Positions 36,390-46,518 of a DNA stretch of 64,000 nt are shown here, piece after piece. The stretch spans positions 372,001 to 436,000 of the forward strand of contig NZ_QLKS01000003.1 of NCBI RefSeq assembly GCF_003350005.1, written 5' to 3'. Positions within the stretch are counted from its first letter, which is position 1; each line of letters begins with the position of its first letter. The DNA comes from Psychrobacter proteolyticus. GTDB lineage: Bacteria; Pseudomonadota; Gammaproteobacteria; Pseudomonadales; Moraxellaceae. The notes beneath the pieces are model-generated. The model saw only the letters and a list, made by a program, of their open reading frames with translations. It did not search any database and was not told where the DNA came from. Position numbers and translations under genes: made by a program.

Positions 36390-39266
36390 TTACTTAGATA
36401 ACTCATCGACACTGATGCCAAGACCACCAGCAATCAACGCTTGCTGCTGCTGAGCGTGTAATTTTGGTGAACCTGTCGCAGGTGCTGCACTAGCAGGACG
36501 TGCCACGGGCTCCATGACTCTTGCCTTAGTTGGATGCGGTACGACGATACGGAACATATGCGGTGCCAAATAGTACCAAGCGCCTTGGTTCAATGGCTCT
36601 TCTTGCGTCCATACGATTTCAGTTAGGTTGCTGTATTTTTCGATTTCAGCGATTAAGCGAGTCTCTGGCAATGGATACAATTGTTCAATACGAACGATAG
36701 CCACATGATCAAGACCTAATGCGCGGCGCTGCTCTAACAAATCATAATAAACCTTACCACCACACAGAACCATACGAGTCACTTTATCTGCGTTGTGATC
36801 GTCCATCTCTGGCAATACTGTCTCAAACTTACCGTTAGCAAGCTCTTCTAGATTAGAAGTCGCTAGCTTATGACGTAATAAGCTCTTTGGTGACATAACG
36901 ATCAATGGCTTACGAATAGGACGTACTGCCTGACGACGCAATGCATGATAAATTTGTGCAGGAGTCGTTGGCGTAATGACCTGCATATTGTCTTCAGCAC
37001 ATAGCTGTAAGAAACGCTCTAAACGTGCAGATGAATGTTCAGGACCTTGACCTTCGAAACCATGTGGTAACAGCATGGTCAAACCACAAACACGCTGCCA
37101 TTTGGTCTCGCCACTTGAGATAAACTGGTCAATCACAACCTGAGCACCGTTAACGAAATCACCAAACTGTGCTTCCCAAACGATCAATGCGTTCGGTACA
37201 GTGGTCGCATAACCATATTCAAAGGCTAGTACCGCTTCTTCTGACAACAATGAATTATAAGTAGCAAAGCGCGCTTGATTTTCGCTCAAATGAGATAATG
37301 GTACATACATGCTGCCATCATTGACATTGTATATTTCACTGTGGCGATGTGAGAAAGTACCACGGCCAACATCTTCACCAGTAATACGGACTAATACGCC
37401 GTCGTTATCAACTAATGATGCATAAGCTAATGTCTCGGCTGCACCCCAGTTAAGAGGTTCTTCGCCAGTTTGCATCGCTAGACGCTGCTCAACGACTTTT
37501 TGAACCTGACGTTGTAGCTTATAGCCTTCTGGCATTTCGGCCATACGGCGTCCATAACCTTTGAGCTTTTCGATATCAACACTAGTATCCCAGTCATCAA
37601 CCAAGTCATGACCTAGATAAGGTTTCCAATCTACAAACAGCTGCTCGTTAGGCTCTTGAACCAGTGAGCTAACAACATAATCACCGCGGTCTAACGACTC
37701 ACGATAATCATCTTCGTACTGTTTCTCTTCTTCGGCATTCAAGATACCTTCTGCGATAAGTTTTTGCGCATAAAGAGTACGAGTAGTCGGAAGCTTCTTA
37801 ATAACAGCATACATCAATGGCTGAGTTGCAGATGGCTCATCTGCCTCATTATGACCATTACGGCGATAGCAGAACAAATCAATGATGATGTCTTTGTCAA
37901 ACTTATGACGATAATCTAATGCTAACTGAGCGGCAAATACGACTGCTTCAGGATCATCACCGTTTACATGTAGGATAGGAGCATGAACCATCTTAGCAAC
38001 GTCAGTACAATATTCAGTTGAACGAACATCTTCTTGACGGCTAGTAGTAAAGCCAACTTGGTTATTGATCACGACATGCACAGTACCGCCAGTGGTGTAA
38101 GCACGGGTTTGTGACATTTGGAAGGTTTCTTGAACCACACCTTGACCAGCGAAAGCGGCATCACCATGGATAACGATAGGCAGTACTGAATTGCCACCAG
38201 TGTTATCTAATGACGGCTGATCATTACGACGCACTTGACGGGCACGTACTGAGCCTTGTAATACTGGTGCAACGATTTCCAGATGCGATGGGTTAAATGC
38301 TAAGGCTAAATGCGCTTCGCCACCTGGCGTCATCACATTAGATGAAAAACCGTTGTGGTATTTAACGTCGCCTGAGCCTTTTTCTGGCTGCACTTTACCA
38401 TCAAACTCATCAAACAAGTCTGCAGGGTTTTTACCTAAGATATTAACCAGTAGGTTTAGGCGGCCACGGTGAGCCATACCAATAACCATTTCTTTTGTGC
38501 CATAACCACCAGCACGTTGAATGATTTCATTGATCGCAGGAATGAAGCTCTCACCGCCTTCCAAACCAAAACGCTTAACACCCGTGTATTTACGAGCAAG
38601 GTATTTTTCTAGACCTTCAGCAGCGGTTAAGCGCTCAAGAATAGATAAACGTTTTTCTTTGTCGAATTTGATATAGCCTAGATTAGTCTCTAGGTATTCT
38701 TCCATCCAGCGTTTTTCTGTACTGGTGGTAACGTGCATATACTCGACACCGATATGGCCACAGTAAACACGTTCCATGATTTCGATGATTTCGCGCAGTG
38801 TCGCTTCATCTTTACCAATAACTAAATCATTGGTCGGGAACACGGTATCGAGATCAGCTTCTGACAAATTATGATAAGCAAGCGTCAAATCTTCTACTTC
38901 TGCACGTGGATGCAAATCTAAAGGATCAAGCTTGGCACGGCGATGACCGCGACGACGGTATGCTGAGATTAGTTGCTGTACGCCCATCTGCTTAGGATCA
39001 CAGTTGACAGAGCTGCTAGAGTCGGTATCAGTACTGCTACTCTTATTTGCCGTTTGATTACGAGCAAGTAGTAAGAACTGATCTTTGATAGCGTTGTGCT
39101 GAGCATCGTTCTGCGACTTATACTGTTCAAAGTACGTTTGCCAGTCAGTATCAACACTATCAGGGTCTGTTAGGTATTGCTCGTAGAGAGCTTCTATATA
39201 GTTGGCGTTATCGGCAGCCAGTTCAGTATGTACTTGGCCAGATTTTTCTTTGGTTATACTATTCAT
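36390..39266 (-). CDS. sucA: 2-oxoglutarate dehydrogenase E1
   Basis: Thiamine-diphosphate-dependent decarboxylase of 958 residues. Landmarks: N-terminal YIEALYEQYLTDPDSVD (E2-binding tail), the RRRGHRRAKLDPL arm, GMAHRGRLNLLVN, IHGDAAFAGQGVVQE, the TPP-site NNQVGFTT, YRRNGHNEADEP, SHRHSEIYN and GFEGQGPEHSSARLERFLQL. Full length. No good ribosome site is visible before the ATG. The gene is preceded by a 915-nt space behind the sdhB terminator, so it probably has its own promoter. Confidence 0.98.
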   Translation of the reverse strand: MNSITKEKSGQVHTELAADNANYIEALYEQYLTDPDSVDTDWQTYFEQYKSQNDAQHNAIKDQFLLLARNQTANKSSSTDTDSSSSVNCDPKQMGVQQLISAYRRRGHRRAKLDPLDLHPRAEVEDLTLAYHNLSEADLDTVFPTNDLVIGKDEATLREIIEIMERVYCGHIGVEYMHVTTSTEKRWMEEYLETNLGYIKFDKEKRLSILERLTAAEGLEKYLARKYTGVKRFGLEGGESFIPAINEIIQRAGGYGTKEMVIGMAHRGRLNLLVNILGKNPADLFDEFDGKVQPEKGSGDVKYHNGFSSNVMTPGGEAHLALAFNPSHLEIVAPVLQGSVRARQVRRNDQPSLDNTGGNSVLPIVIHGDAAFAGQGVVQETFQMSQTRAYTTGGTVHVVINNQVGFTTSRQEDVRSTEYCTDVAKMVHAPILHVNGDDPEAVVFAAQLALDYRHKFDKDIIIDLFCYRRNGHNEADEPSATQPLMYAVIKKLPTTRTLYAQKLIAEGILNAEEEKQYEDDYRESLDRGDYVVSSLVQEPNEQLFVDWKPYLGHDLVDDWDTSVDIEKLKGYGRRMAEMPEGYKLQRQVQKVVEQRLAMQTGEEPLNWGAAETLAYASLVDNDGVLVRITGEDVGRGTFSHRHSEIYNVNDGSMYVPLSHLSENQARFATYNSLLSEEAVLAFEYGYATTVPNALIVWEAQFGDFVNGAQVVIDQFISSGETKWQRVCGLTMLLPHGFEGQGPEHSSARLERFLQLCAEDNMQVITPTTPAQIYHALRRQAVRPIRKPLIVMSPKSLLRHKLATSNLEELANGKFETVLPEMDDHNADKVTRMVLCGGKVYYDLLEQRRALGLDHVAIVRIEQLYPLPETRLIAEIEKYSNLTEIVWTQEEPLNQGAWYYLAPHMFRIVVPHPTKARVMEPVARPASAAPATGSPKLHAQQQQALIAGGLGISVDELSK

Positions 39267-40115
39267 AATAATCGTCTATTTGATAGATAAATGAATGGAA
39301 TCGTGCTTATTATTGTGTCAGTCGTTGTATGCTCAGGTAGTTAGACAATGTGTCATATCCTGCTAAATACTATTCGATAAAACACTTTTATCCCTAAGTA
39401 TTGCCATCACCATAGAATATTGCTGTCATTGTCTACAAGAGCAAGTGATGCTAAATAGTGGTAACAAGTCTTATTGCAATACCCGTCTAAAAATAAAACT
39501 ATTTGTGAACGCTCAGTTTTCTTATCTAGCTCGTTTCACAACATTAATTTATATATACTTCTTTAAGTCATAACCAATCCATTAATGATAAGCTATTAAT
39601 AGATAATTATATTTTCAGCTAACCTATAAACTGGTTATTGATGCTGAATTACCCTAAATTTGCTGATAAATTCTGCCTTTTCAGACAGACATACATTGCT
39701 GTATAGATTATCATGCCCATTTTTTGCGACATAGTTTGTTTGTTCAATACTAGGTATTTATGTAATGAATATCTAACATCAATTATAAACGCATAATCAT
39801 TGTGCGCATAGTATTTTAGCCTGATAATGTCATAATGTGCTCAAACGACACATATTAATCGCTAAAAAAGACGCTTCAATCATTTCATTCAATACATAAT
39901 ACAATTATACCAAAATTCGACTATGTCTATATTTGATTATATAGGGTGATTGTCTATATATTATTTCTTCTTACATACGCCCAACGTATTGACCATACAG
40001 TTTTACTCTCAAATCATTTGTCATTCATCTTTCAGTTTGTCAGATTCATCGCTTTCTTGACCTGACAATTGAGCTATCAAAAGTAGTAAATCTATATATC
40101 AGCTTTTTAACTAAC
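39267..40115. other. Long intergenic region upstream of sucA
   Basis: About 850 AT-rich nt without any plausible gene, between the sdhB terminator and sucA. It should carry the sucA promoter. One inverted pair ATAACCA (39570-39576) / TGGTTAT (39632-39638) encloses the palindromes CATTAATG and CTATTAATAG. Confidence 0.55.
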
Positions 40116-40148
40116 AAAAACACCACCTAATAAATAGGTGGTGTTTTT
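40116..40148 (-). terminator. Intrinsic terminator after sdhB
   Basis: Stem AAAAACACCACCTA / TAGGTGGTGTTTTT with a 5-nt loop, 34 nt beyond the sdhB stop. It closes the sdhCDAB unit. Confidence 0.92.
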
Positions 40149-40181
40149 CGGATAACAATTATAAAAAGCAATTACTTATGC

Positions 40182-40892
40182 TTAACCAGCTTGATCAATC
40201 AACATACTACGTAGGTGACCGATAGCTTTGGTTGGATTCAAACCTTTTGGACAAACTGATACACAGTTCATGATACCGCGGCAACGGAACAAGCTAAACG
40301 GATCGTCTAAGCGAGCTAAACGTGCTTGAGTATCACCGTCACGGCTATCAGCAACGAAGCGATAAGCATGCAATAATGCTGATGGACCTAGGAACTTATC
40401 AGGGTTCCACCAGAAAGATGGGCAGCTGGTTGAACAGCAAGCACATAGGATACATTCGTATAAACCATTCAGTTTTTCACGCTGTTCAGGCGACTGTAAA
40501 CGCTCAGTTGGCGGTGCTGGCTGATCATTGATTAAGTATGGATGTACTTTCTCATACTGCTCATAGAACTGGTTCATATCAACAACCAAGTCACGAACCA
40601 CTGGCAAACCAGGTAGCGGACGAACCGTTACTTTTTCTGGTAGCGTGTTCATGTTGATTAGACATGCCAAACCGTTCTTGCCATTGATGTTCATGCCGTC
40701 AGAGCCACAAATACCTTCACGGCAAGAGCGACGGAAAGTAAGCGTTTCGTCTTCTTTCTTTAGGCGTAATAATACGTCAAGCAACATACGATCTGAATCA
40801 AGTAGCTCAATCGTATAAGTTTGCATGCGTGGCGCTGCGTCCAGGTCAGGATCGTAGCGATAGATTTCGATGGTGCGAGTACCTCGGCTCAT
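40182..40892 (-). CDS. sdhB: Succinate dehydrogenase iron-sulfur subunit
   Basis: Carries the 2Fe-2S, 4Fe-4S and 3Fe-4S relay to quinone. Cluster ligands: SCREGICGSDGMNINGKNGL-AC, CILCACCSTSCPSFWW, and FRCRGIMNCVSVCPKGLNP. I use ATG 40892 (GGAG 9 nt upstream), giving the normal 236 residues; an ATG-like start 17 codons earlier adds non-family sequence. It ends the sdhCDAB unit. Confidence 0.97.
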   Translation of the reverse strand: MSRGTRTIEIYRYDPDLDAAPRMQTYTIELLDSDRMLLDVLLRLKKEDETLTFRRSCREGICGSDGMNINGKNGLACLINMNTLPEKVTVRPLPGLPVVRDLVVDMNQFYEQYEKVHPYLINDQPAPPTERLQSPEQREKLNGLYECILCACCSTSCPSFWWNPDKFLGPSALLHAYRFVADSRDGDTQARLARLDDPFSLFRCRGIMNCVSVCPKGLNPTKAIGHLRSMLIDQAG

Positions 40893-40951
40893 AATGCTAA
40901 ACTCCACACGTAGGTGATGGCGGGCATACAAAGATTGCAACATATTTGCGT

Positions 40952-40999
40952 TAGCTATTAATCAGTATTGATAACCAATATCGGATACCAATTAATAGC
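40952..40999 (-). other. Nested stem-loop in the sdhA-sdhB spacer
   Basis: Outer stem GCTATTAAT (40954-40962) / ATTAATAGC (40991-40999), 9 perfect pairs. Inner stem TATTG (40966-40970) / CAATA (40976-40980). It shares TAGCTATT (40952) and TTGATAACCAAT (40968) with the sucC-sucD spacer. Confidence 0.65.
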
Positions 41000-41115
41000 G
41001 TAGTAACGCTGGCATGAGCATGTAGCTGGCGGTCACCTTTTTAATAAATTAATAAGGGATAAAACGTTAACACTGCTGTTATCTATCAACTATATATAAA
41101 GTATGCAGTCTAGAA

Positions 41116-42966
41116 TTAGTAGACGCGGACTTTTGGTTCGATATAATCAACAGTTAATGGCACTTTACGTACTGGCTTATAAATGATGCGATTGCCTTCA
41201 GAGTACCATAAAGTATGCTTCATCCAATCGTGGTCATTACGGCCGTTAGGTGCGTAATCATCATCTTCTGGACGATCATAGTCAGATACACTGTGTGCGC
41301 CGCGACTTTCATGACGCTTCGCTGCAGATATCATTGTCGCTTTTGCTACTTCATACAAGTTAGCAACTTCGAATGCTTCAATACGTGCTGTGTTGAACAC
41401 TTGTGATTTATCGCCAAGATGAATCTTGTCGATTTTTTCACCTAGCGCTAAAATCTTCTCAACGCCTTCGTCCATCATCGCTTGCGTACGGAATACACTA
41501 GCGTGTTTTTGCATCGTAGCACGAATCTCATCAGCCACGTCTTGCGCGTTATAGCCTTCAGTAGACTGTTGCAACTTGTCTAAACGCTTCACTGTAAAGT
41601 CAAGTACACGTGGATCAAGCGGCTTGTAGTTATGATCTGCATGATGGAACTCATCAACAATATGCTTACCAGCTGCACGGCCAAATACTAATAGATCTAG
41701 TAGAGAGTTCGTACCTAGACGGTTAGCACCATGTACACTGACACAAGCACACTCACCGATTGCATAAAGACCTTTAACCACATTACCTTTAGCATATAGG
41801 CCGTCTTCATCAGTACCCGCTTCTAGATCCGGGACAATCACTTGACCATGAATAGTGGTTGGAATACCGCCCATCATGTAGTGAATGGTTGGGATTACTG
41901 GAATTGGCTCTTTAGTGATGTCAACGTTGGCGAAGTTTTTACCGATCTCAAATACTGATGGTAGACGCTTCATGATGGTTTCAACACCTAGATGCGTCAT
42001 ATCCATGACGATATGATCAGCATTAGGACCACAACCACGGCCTTCTTTGATTTCTTGGTCCATTGAGCGCGATACGAGATCACGTGGTGCCAAGTCTTTT
42101 ACGGTTGGAGCATAACGCTCCATGAACGCTTCACCATCTTTGTTACGCAAGATAGCGCCTTCACCGCGGCAACCTTCAGTCAATAGTACACCTGCACCAT
42201 GAACACCAGTTGGATGGAACTGCCAGAACTCCATATCTTGTAATGGAATACCAGCACGTACCGCCATGCCAATACCGTCGCCAGTATTGATATAAGCATT
42301 GGTAGAAGCTGCGAAGATACGGCCAGCCCCACCTGTCGCTAGGACAGTAATTGGTGACTGGAATACTGCAACCGTACCTGTCTCTTGCTCAAGCGCGACA
42401 ACACCGTTGATATTACCAGCTTCGTCTTTGATCAAATCAAGGGCGATCCACTCGATAAAGAACTCAGTACCTTGCTCTAGGTTTTTCTGATATAGCGTAT
42501 GTAATAGTGCATGACCTGTACGGTCAGCAGCGGCACAAGCACGTTGTACTGCTTTTTCGCCATAGTTAGACGTGTGACCACCGAACGGACGCTGATAGAT
42601 CGTACCATCTTCGTTACGGTCAAACGGCATGCCCATGTGCTCAAGCTCATAGACTACTTTTGGCGCTTCACGGCACATATATTCGATAGCGTCTTGATCA
42701 CCCAACCAATCTGATCCCTTAACGGTATCATAGAAGTGAAAATGCCAGTTGTCATTGCTCATGTTACCCAAACTTGCACCGATACCACCCTGAGCGGCAA
42801 CCGTGTGCGAACGCGTTGGGAATACTTTGGTGAGGACTGCAACCTTCATGCCTGCTTCCGCTAGATGCAATGAAGCACGCATACCTGAGCCGCCACCACC
42901 AACGATAACTGCATCGTAGTTTAGGGTCTTGATATTACTAATGGTATTGTCTTGTCTAGTTGCCAT
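41116..42966 (-). CDS. sdhA: Succinate dehydrogenase flavoprotein subunit
   Basis: Catalytic subunit with covalent FAD, 616 residues. FAD loop AVIVGGGGSGMRASLHLAEAG, the His for flavin linkage in TRSHTVAAQGGIGA, MEFWQFHPTGVHGAGVL, LAPRDLVSRSMDQEI, and GANRLGTNSLLDLLVFGRAA. AGGAAAA lies 6 nt before the ATG. An unusually wide 331-nt spacer separates it from sdhD. Confidence 0.98.
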   Translation of the reverse strand: MATRQDNTISNIKTLNYDAVIVGGGGSGMRASLHLAEAGMKVAVLTKVFPTRSHTVAAQGGIGASLGNMSNDNWHFHFYDTVKGSDWLGDQDAIEYMCREAPKVVYELEHMGMPFDRNEDGTIYQRPFGGHTSNYGEKAVQRACAAADRTGHALLHTLYQKNLEQGTEFFIEWIALDLIKDEAGNINGVVALEQETGTVAVFQSPITVLATGGAGRIFAASTNAYINTGDGIGMAVRAGIPLQDMEFWQFHPTGVHGAGVLLTEGCRGEGAILRNKDGEAFMERYAPTVKDLAPRDLVSRSMDQEIKEGRGCGPNADHIVMDMTHLGVETIMKRLPSVFEIGKNFANVDITKEPIPVIPTIHYMMGGIPTTIHGQVIVPDLEAGTDEDGLYAKGNVVKGLYAIGECACVSVHGANRLGTNSLLDLLVFGRAAGKHIVDEFHHADHNYKPLDPRVLDFTVKRLDKLQQSTEGYNAQDVADEIRATMQKHASVFRTQAMMDEGVEKILALGEKIDKIHLGDKSQVFNTARIEAFEVANLYEVAKATMISAAKRHESRGAHSVSDYDRPEDDDYAPNGRNDHDWMKHTLWYSEGNRIIYKPVRKVPLTVDYIEPKVRVY

Positions 42967-43297
42967 TACGGTTTTCCTAATGCCTGTTAATGCGTAAAAG
43001 TAAATTAAAGACTGTTTAAGACATCTCTATTACAGCTATAAAGGCTTACTATTTGGCCATTTCATATGCTTATAGAATAAAGAATCTCAATAATCCTTAA
43101 CCACTTAATTTGCATATCTATCGTTATACTGAACTAGGCCTACTCAACTATAATCAGATTAGCTGATCAGTAATGCTAGTCCAATGCTATGACTGTTTTT
43201 GGCTATCAACGGATGACTTTAAAATGCTTTACCAACGAGTGTAGCAGTTGGAGGCATCCGTCGTTATATATAGATATCAGAGCTTTTTATGAGATGG
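42967..43297 (-). other. Wide sdhD-sdhA spacer with nested hairpin
   Basis: 331 nt without a gene inside an operon that is normally tightly packed. Outer stem ACGGATG (43209-43215) / CATCCGT (43255-43261) encloses CCAAC (43232-43236) / GTTGG (43247-43251). It may be a processing site or leader; nothing else is recognisable. Confidence 0.5.
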
Positions 43298-43705
43298 TTA
43301 AACGGCAGCGATACCGAAACCGTTGCCCCAAAAAATCATGATGCCCCAAAATAGAAATACTAAAATAGCGATAATCATCAAAGTCTGTAATACCAAACGT
43401 AGTCTTGGCGCACTTTCACCCATCTTGCCAGATGTAATATAGTCAGTGAAAACTGTCCACATCCCAACCCAAGCATGACCAGCTAGGGCAAGTACTGCAA
43501 CCAAACTGAATAGACGCATCGGTAGGCTGGTCATAAAAGATGACCATTCAACGAAAGTGACATTGCCATGGGTCAAAAAGAAGCCTAGTAACACCACGCT
43601 ATATACAGCTAAAACGACAGCACTAATACGCTGGACAATCCAATCACGTGAGCCTGAACCTGTCAGACCAGTAGCACTTTTGATTCCTGAATCATTTTTT
43701 ATCAT
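43298..43705 (-). CDS. sdhD: Succinate dehydrogenase membrane anchor subunit
   Basis: 135 residues with three membrane helices anchoring SdhAB and helping bind heme b and quinone. The family blocks are GSRDWIVQRISAVVLAVYSV and GHAWVGMWTVFTDYI, which holds the heme-ligand His. I start at ATG 43705, which shares its A with the sdhC stop (TAATG) and has GGGTGA upstream. An ATG at 43720 would overlap sdhC by 16 nt. Confidence 0.93.
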   Translation of the reverse strand: MIKNDSGIKSATGLTGSGSRDWIVQRISAVVLAVYSVVLLGFFLTHGNVTFVEWSSFMTSLPMRLFSLVAVLALAGHAWVGMWTVFTDYITSGKMGESAPRLRLVLQTLMIIAILVFLFWGIMIFWGNGFGIAAV

Positions 43706-44091
43706 TAGAACATCACCCATACAAATGACGCGACAATTAAAATCGCTGCAATCACAAAACTGACTATAGAGGCAGTGCGGCCAGATTTTAGCTCTTCGTT
43801 CATGCCCATATCAGCAAATAAATGTTTGATACCCATCACAAAATGATATGCAATGGCGGCAACAAATATCCATGCCAAAAAGCGCACAAGTACGTTGTCA
43901 AATACGGTCGCAAAACTCTCAGGCGATGCCAATGAGTTCTGTAGTAGCCATAACATGACAGGAATCAATAAAAATAAAATAATGCCAGAGATACGATGCA
44001 AGATAGAGGCGATCGCGATCGGTGAGCGATTAACGCTAATCACTTGGCTTAAAGGCAGATCAATAGGTCGGTTGCTTTTCACAGCGGGCAT
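43705..44091 (-). CDS. sdhC: Succinate dehydrogenase cytochrome b556 subunit
   Basis: 128 residues, three membrane helices. The conserved start NRPIDLPLSQVI...SPIAIASILHRISG holds the quinone-site Ser/Arg, and YHFVMGIKHLFADMG supplies the heme His. The start codon has AAAAGG immediately adjacent and a GGAG 15 nt away, so initiation looks weak. First gene of sdhCDAB, divergent from gltA. Confidence 0.93.
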   Translation of the reverse strand: MPAVKSNRPIDLPLSQVISVNRSPIAIASILHRISGIILFLLIPVMLWLLQNSLASPESFATVFDNVLVRFLAWIFVAAIAYHFVMGIKHLFADMGMNEELKSGRTASIVSFVIAAILIVASFVWVMF

Positions 44092-45109
44092 CCTTTTGCG
44101 GTTATACTCCTGTATCTGCTATCAACGCCTGACATAAATAGTGTCAATTGAGCATTGAGCAACACACGAGACGAATAAAGTAAGGAAGAGCTAGCTGACT
44201 TCGTTTAGTTTGCGCTAAATATGAAGAAAGGATCATTTATATAAAGGTATTGATAGACTGTTCAATGTCGCTTGTCGAATCGACAGGCCTACTAAACAAC
44301 CTATCTATTATACAACAAAGAGCATAAACATGAGTAACATCGACTAACCAGTCTATTTTAGAGGTCGTATGAAGAGCAAGACAACGTTACTATGTCTTAT
44401 ATATCAGAGCAGACCTTATATCAAGCACTCAACATCCTGTGCCAAACAAATAAAAAAGATTGGTTAAGAAGAAAATTCAAACCATAGAATGCGGTTTGGT
44501 CTATCGTAACACCAGACAATCGTACAGAAGCATGAATATAAGACGCTCTGAGCGACACTATAACATGGTCATTTATTAATTCGCGCAAAGCTAGTGCCAG
44601 TTAATTCCTACAATTATAAAATGCCTGAGCAATAATTACAAATTTATCCATTCAGTAAGAATATATACATATTTAATCAATAAATAAATGAATAAGGATA
44701 ATACTGGTTTTTGACAGTAATTATTATGACAAACTTTAATCCGCTTACTAGGCATAGTCTGCCAGTTTTTGGTGTCATTGTTTATGAGTTTTGTCTCTAA
44801 AATATATTTAAAAACCTAAAATATGGCTCTGATAATGCTGCTGTAAACTTGCTCAAAAAGAGATGAATTTTAAGCAAAATAACCTGACAGACATATTTTG
44901 ATACAAAAATTACAGCGAATAACCACCGCCACACCGCGCCAATTGGACACATGGTCCATAAAAGTTTTTTCAAATCATCAAGAATTGCTGCTAATATACC
45001 CTGCGTACTAAATGAGTTGAATGCACTTTTACCGTTCAACCGACAATGACGCGAGGGTATGCGTCTGTAGTAATTTATTCTAACAAGTCAAACCAATGGA
45101 GAGCAATTT
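44092..45109. other. Long regulatory region between sdhC and gltA
   Basis: 1018 AT-rich nt with no credible gene. It must contain the sdh and gltA promoters. A short hairpin TGTCGA-a-TCGACA lies about 180 nt upstream of sdhC. A TTG-started 80-codon frame on the minus strand (44797-45039) is not convincing. Confidence 0.55.
44307..44312 (-). promoter_or_regulatory. Candidate -10 element of the sdh operon
   Basis: TATAAT on the minus strand, about 215 nt before sdhC, with TTG directly upstream. There is no convincing -35, so the call is weak. Confidence 0.3.
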
Positions 45110-46390
45110 ATGGCTGATACTAATGCCAAACTAACCGTGAATGGTGAAGAATACGAACTTCCTATTATTAAAGGTACTTTAGGGCGCCCAGTTATCGATA
45201 TTGCTGCTTTACAAGAATCAGGATTTTGGTCTTATGACCCTGGTTTTAAAGTAACTGCTCCTGTTGAATCAAAGATTACTTATATTGATGGTGGCAAAGG
45301 CGAGTTATTACACCGCGGCTACCCTATCGACGAGCTAGCGAACAACGCTGAATACCTAGAAGTTGCTTATGCACTTCTACATGGTGACCTACCTACTGCT
45401 GAGCAAAAAGCAGACTTTTTCGAAAAAATCCGCGAGCATACTGCTGTTCATGATCAATTGCGTAAATTCTTTGAAGGCTTCCGCCGCGACGCGCATCCAA
45501 TGGCTATTATGGTTGGTGTTGTTGGTGCCTTATCAGCGTTCTATCATGAAGACCTAGACGTGAGCAATGAAGAACATCGCGAAATCACAGCTATTCGTCT
45601 GATTGCTAAGATGCCTACGCTTGCTGCGATGAGTTATAAATACTCACAAGGCGAACCGTTCATGTATCCGCGTAATGACTTTAACTACGCAGAAAACTTC
45701 CTGTACATGATGTTTGCAACACCTGCTGACGTAGACTACGAGAAAAACGACGTTATCACTCGCGCAATGGACAAAATCTTTACCTTGCACGCTGACCATG
45801 AGCAAAATGCTTCTACGTCAACGGTACGTTTAGCTGGTTCTACTGGTGCAAACCCTTATGCGTGTATCGCTGCTGGTATCGCAGCCCTTTGGGGACCATC
45901 ACATGGCGGCGCGAACGAAGCTGTTCTTGAGATGCTAGACGAAATCGGTACTGTTGAGAACGTGCCTGAATTCATGGAAAAAGTGAAGAGCCGTGAAGTG
46001 AAGCTAATGGGCTTTGGTCACCGTGTTTACAAAAACTTCGATCCACGCGCTCAAGTAATGAAAGAGACTTGTGATGAAGTACTAGAAGCACTAGGTATCA
46101 ACGATCCTAAGCTTGAATTGGCGATGGCACTAGAGAAAATTGCGTTAGAAGATCCGTTCTTCATCGAGCGTAACCTATATCCAAACGTTGATTTCTATTC
46201 TGGTATCATCTTGAAAGCTATTGGTATCCCAACGTCAATGTTTACTGTAATCTTTGCATTGGCTCGTACTTCAGGTTGGATCAGCCATTGGTTAGAGATG
46301 CACAGCGCTCCGTTCAAAATCGGTCGTCCACGTCAGTTATACACTGGTGAAACGCGCCGTGATTTTGTAAAAGTTGAAGATCGCAAGTAA
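45110..46390 (+). CDS. gltA: Citrate synthase (type II)
   Basis: Condenses acetyl-CoA and oxaloacetate. 426 residues, the NADH-sensitive hexameric Gram-negative type by length and N-terminal domain. Signatures: [51 protein letters not shown], and [14 protein letters not shown] with the catalytic His, then NVDFYSGI with the Asp. GGAGAG lies 7 nt before the ATG. Confidence 0.98.
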   Translation: MADTNAKLTVNGEEYELPIIKGTLGRPVIDIAALQESGFWSYDPGFKVTAPVESKITYIDGGKGELLHRGYPIDELANNAEYLEVAYALLHGDLPTAEQKADFFEKIREHTAVHDQLRKFFEGFRRDAHPMAIMVGVVGALSAFYHEDLDVSNEEHREITAIRLIAKMPTLAAMSYKYSQGEPFMYPRNDFNYAENFLYMMFATPADVDYEKNDVITRAMDKIFTLHADHEQNASTSTVRLAGSTGANPYACIAAGIAALWGPSHGGANEAVLEMLDEIGTVENVPEFMEKVKSREVKLMGFGHRVYKNFDPRAQVMKETCDEVLEALGINDPKLELAMALEKIALEDPFFIERNLYPNVDFYSGIILKAIGIPTSMFTVIFALARTSGWISHWLEMHSAPFKIGRPRQLYTGETRRDFVKVEDRK

Positions 46391-46414
46391 GCAAAAATAA
46401 TCGTTACCCAATAG

Positions 46415-46442
46415 AAAATCCCGCCATCGTGCGGGATTTTTT
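46415..46442. terminator. Bidirectional intrinsic terminator
   Basis: AAAATCCCGC / GCGGGATTTT around a 6-nt loop, between convergent gltA and the lipoprotein gene. Confidence 0.9.
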
Positions 46443-46518
46443 ATTGTCTTAACTCTCTTTATTCAATACTGACTACTTTATAAAAAGTGACTAACTAAGT
46501 TCATAAAGGTATAGTCAG

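Noticed and set aside
44797..45039. 80-codon minus-strand frame with a hydrophobic middle, upstream of gltA
   Set aside because: TTG start, no ribosome site, AT-rich promoter region, no family resemblance.
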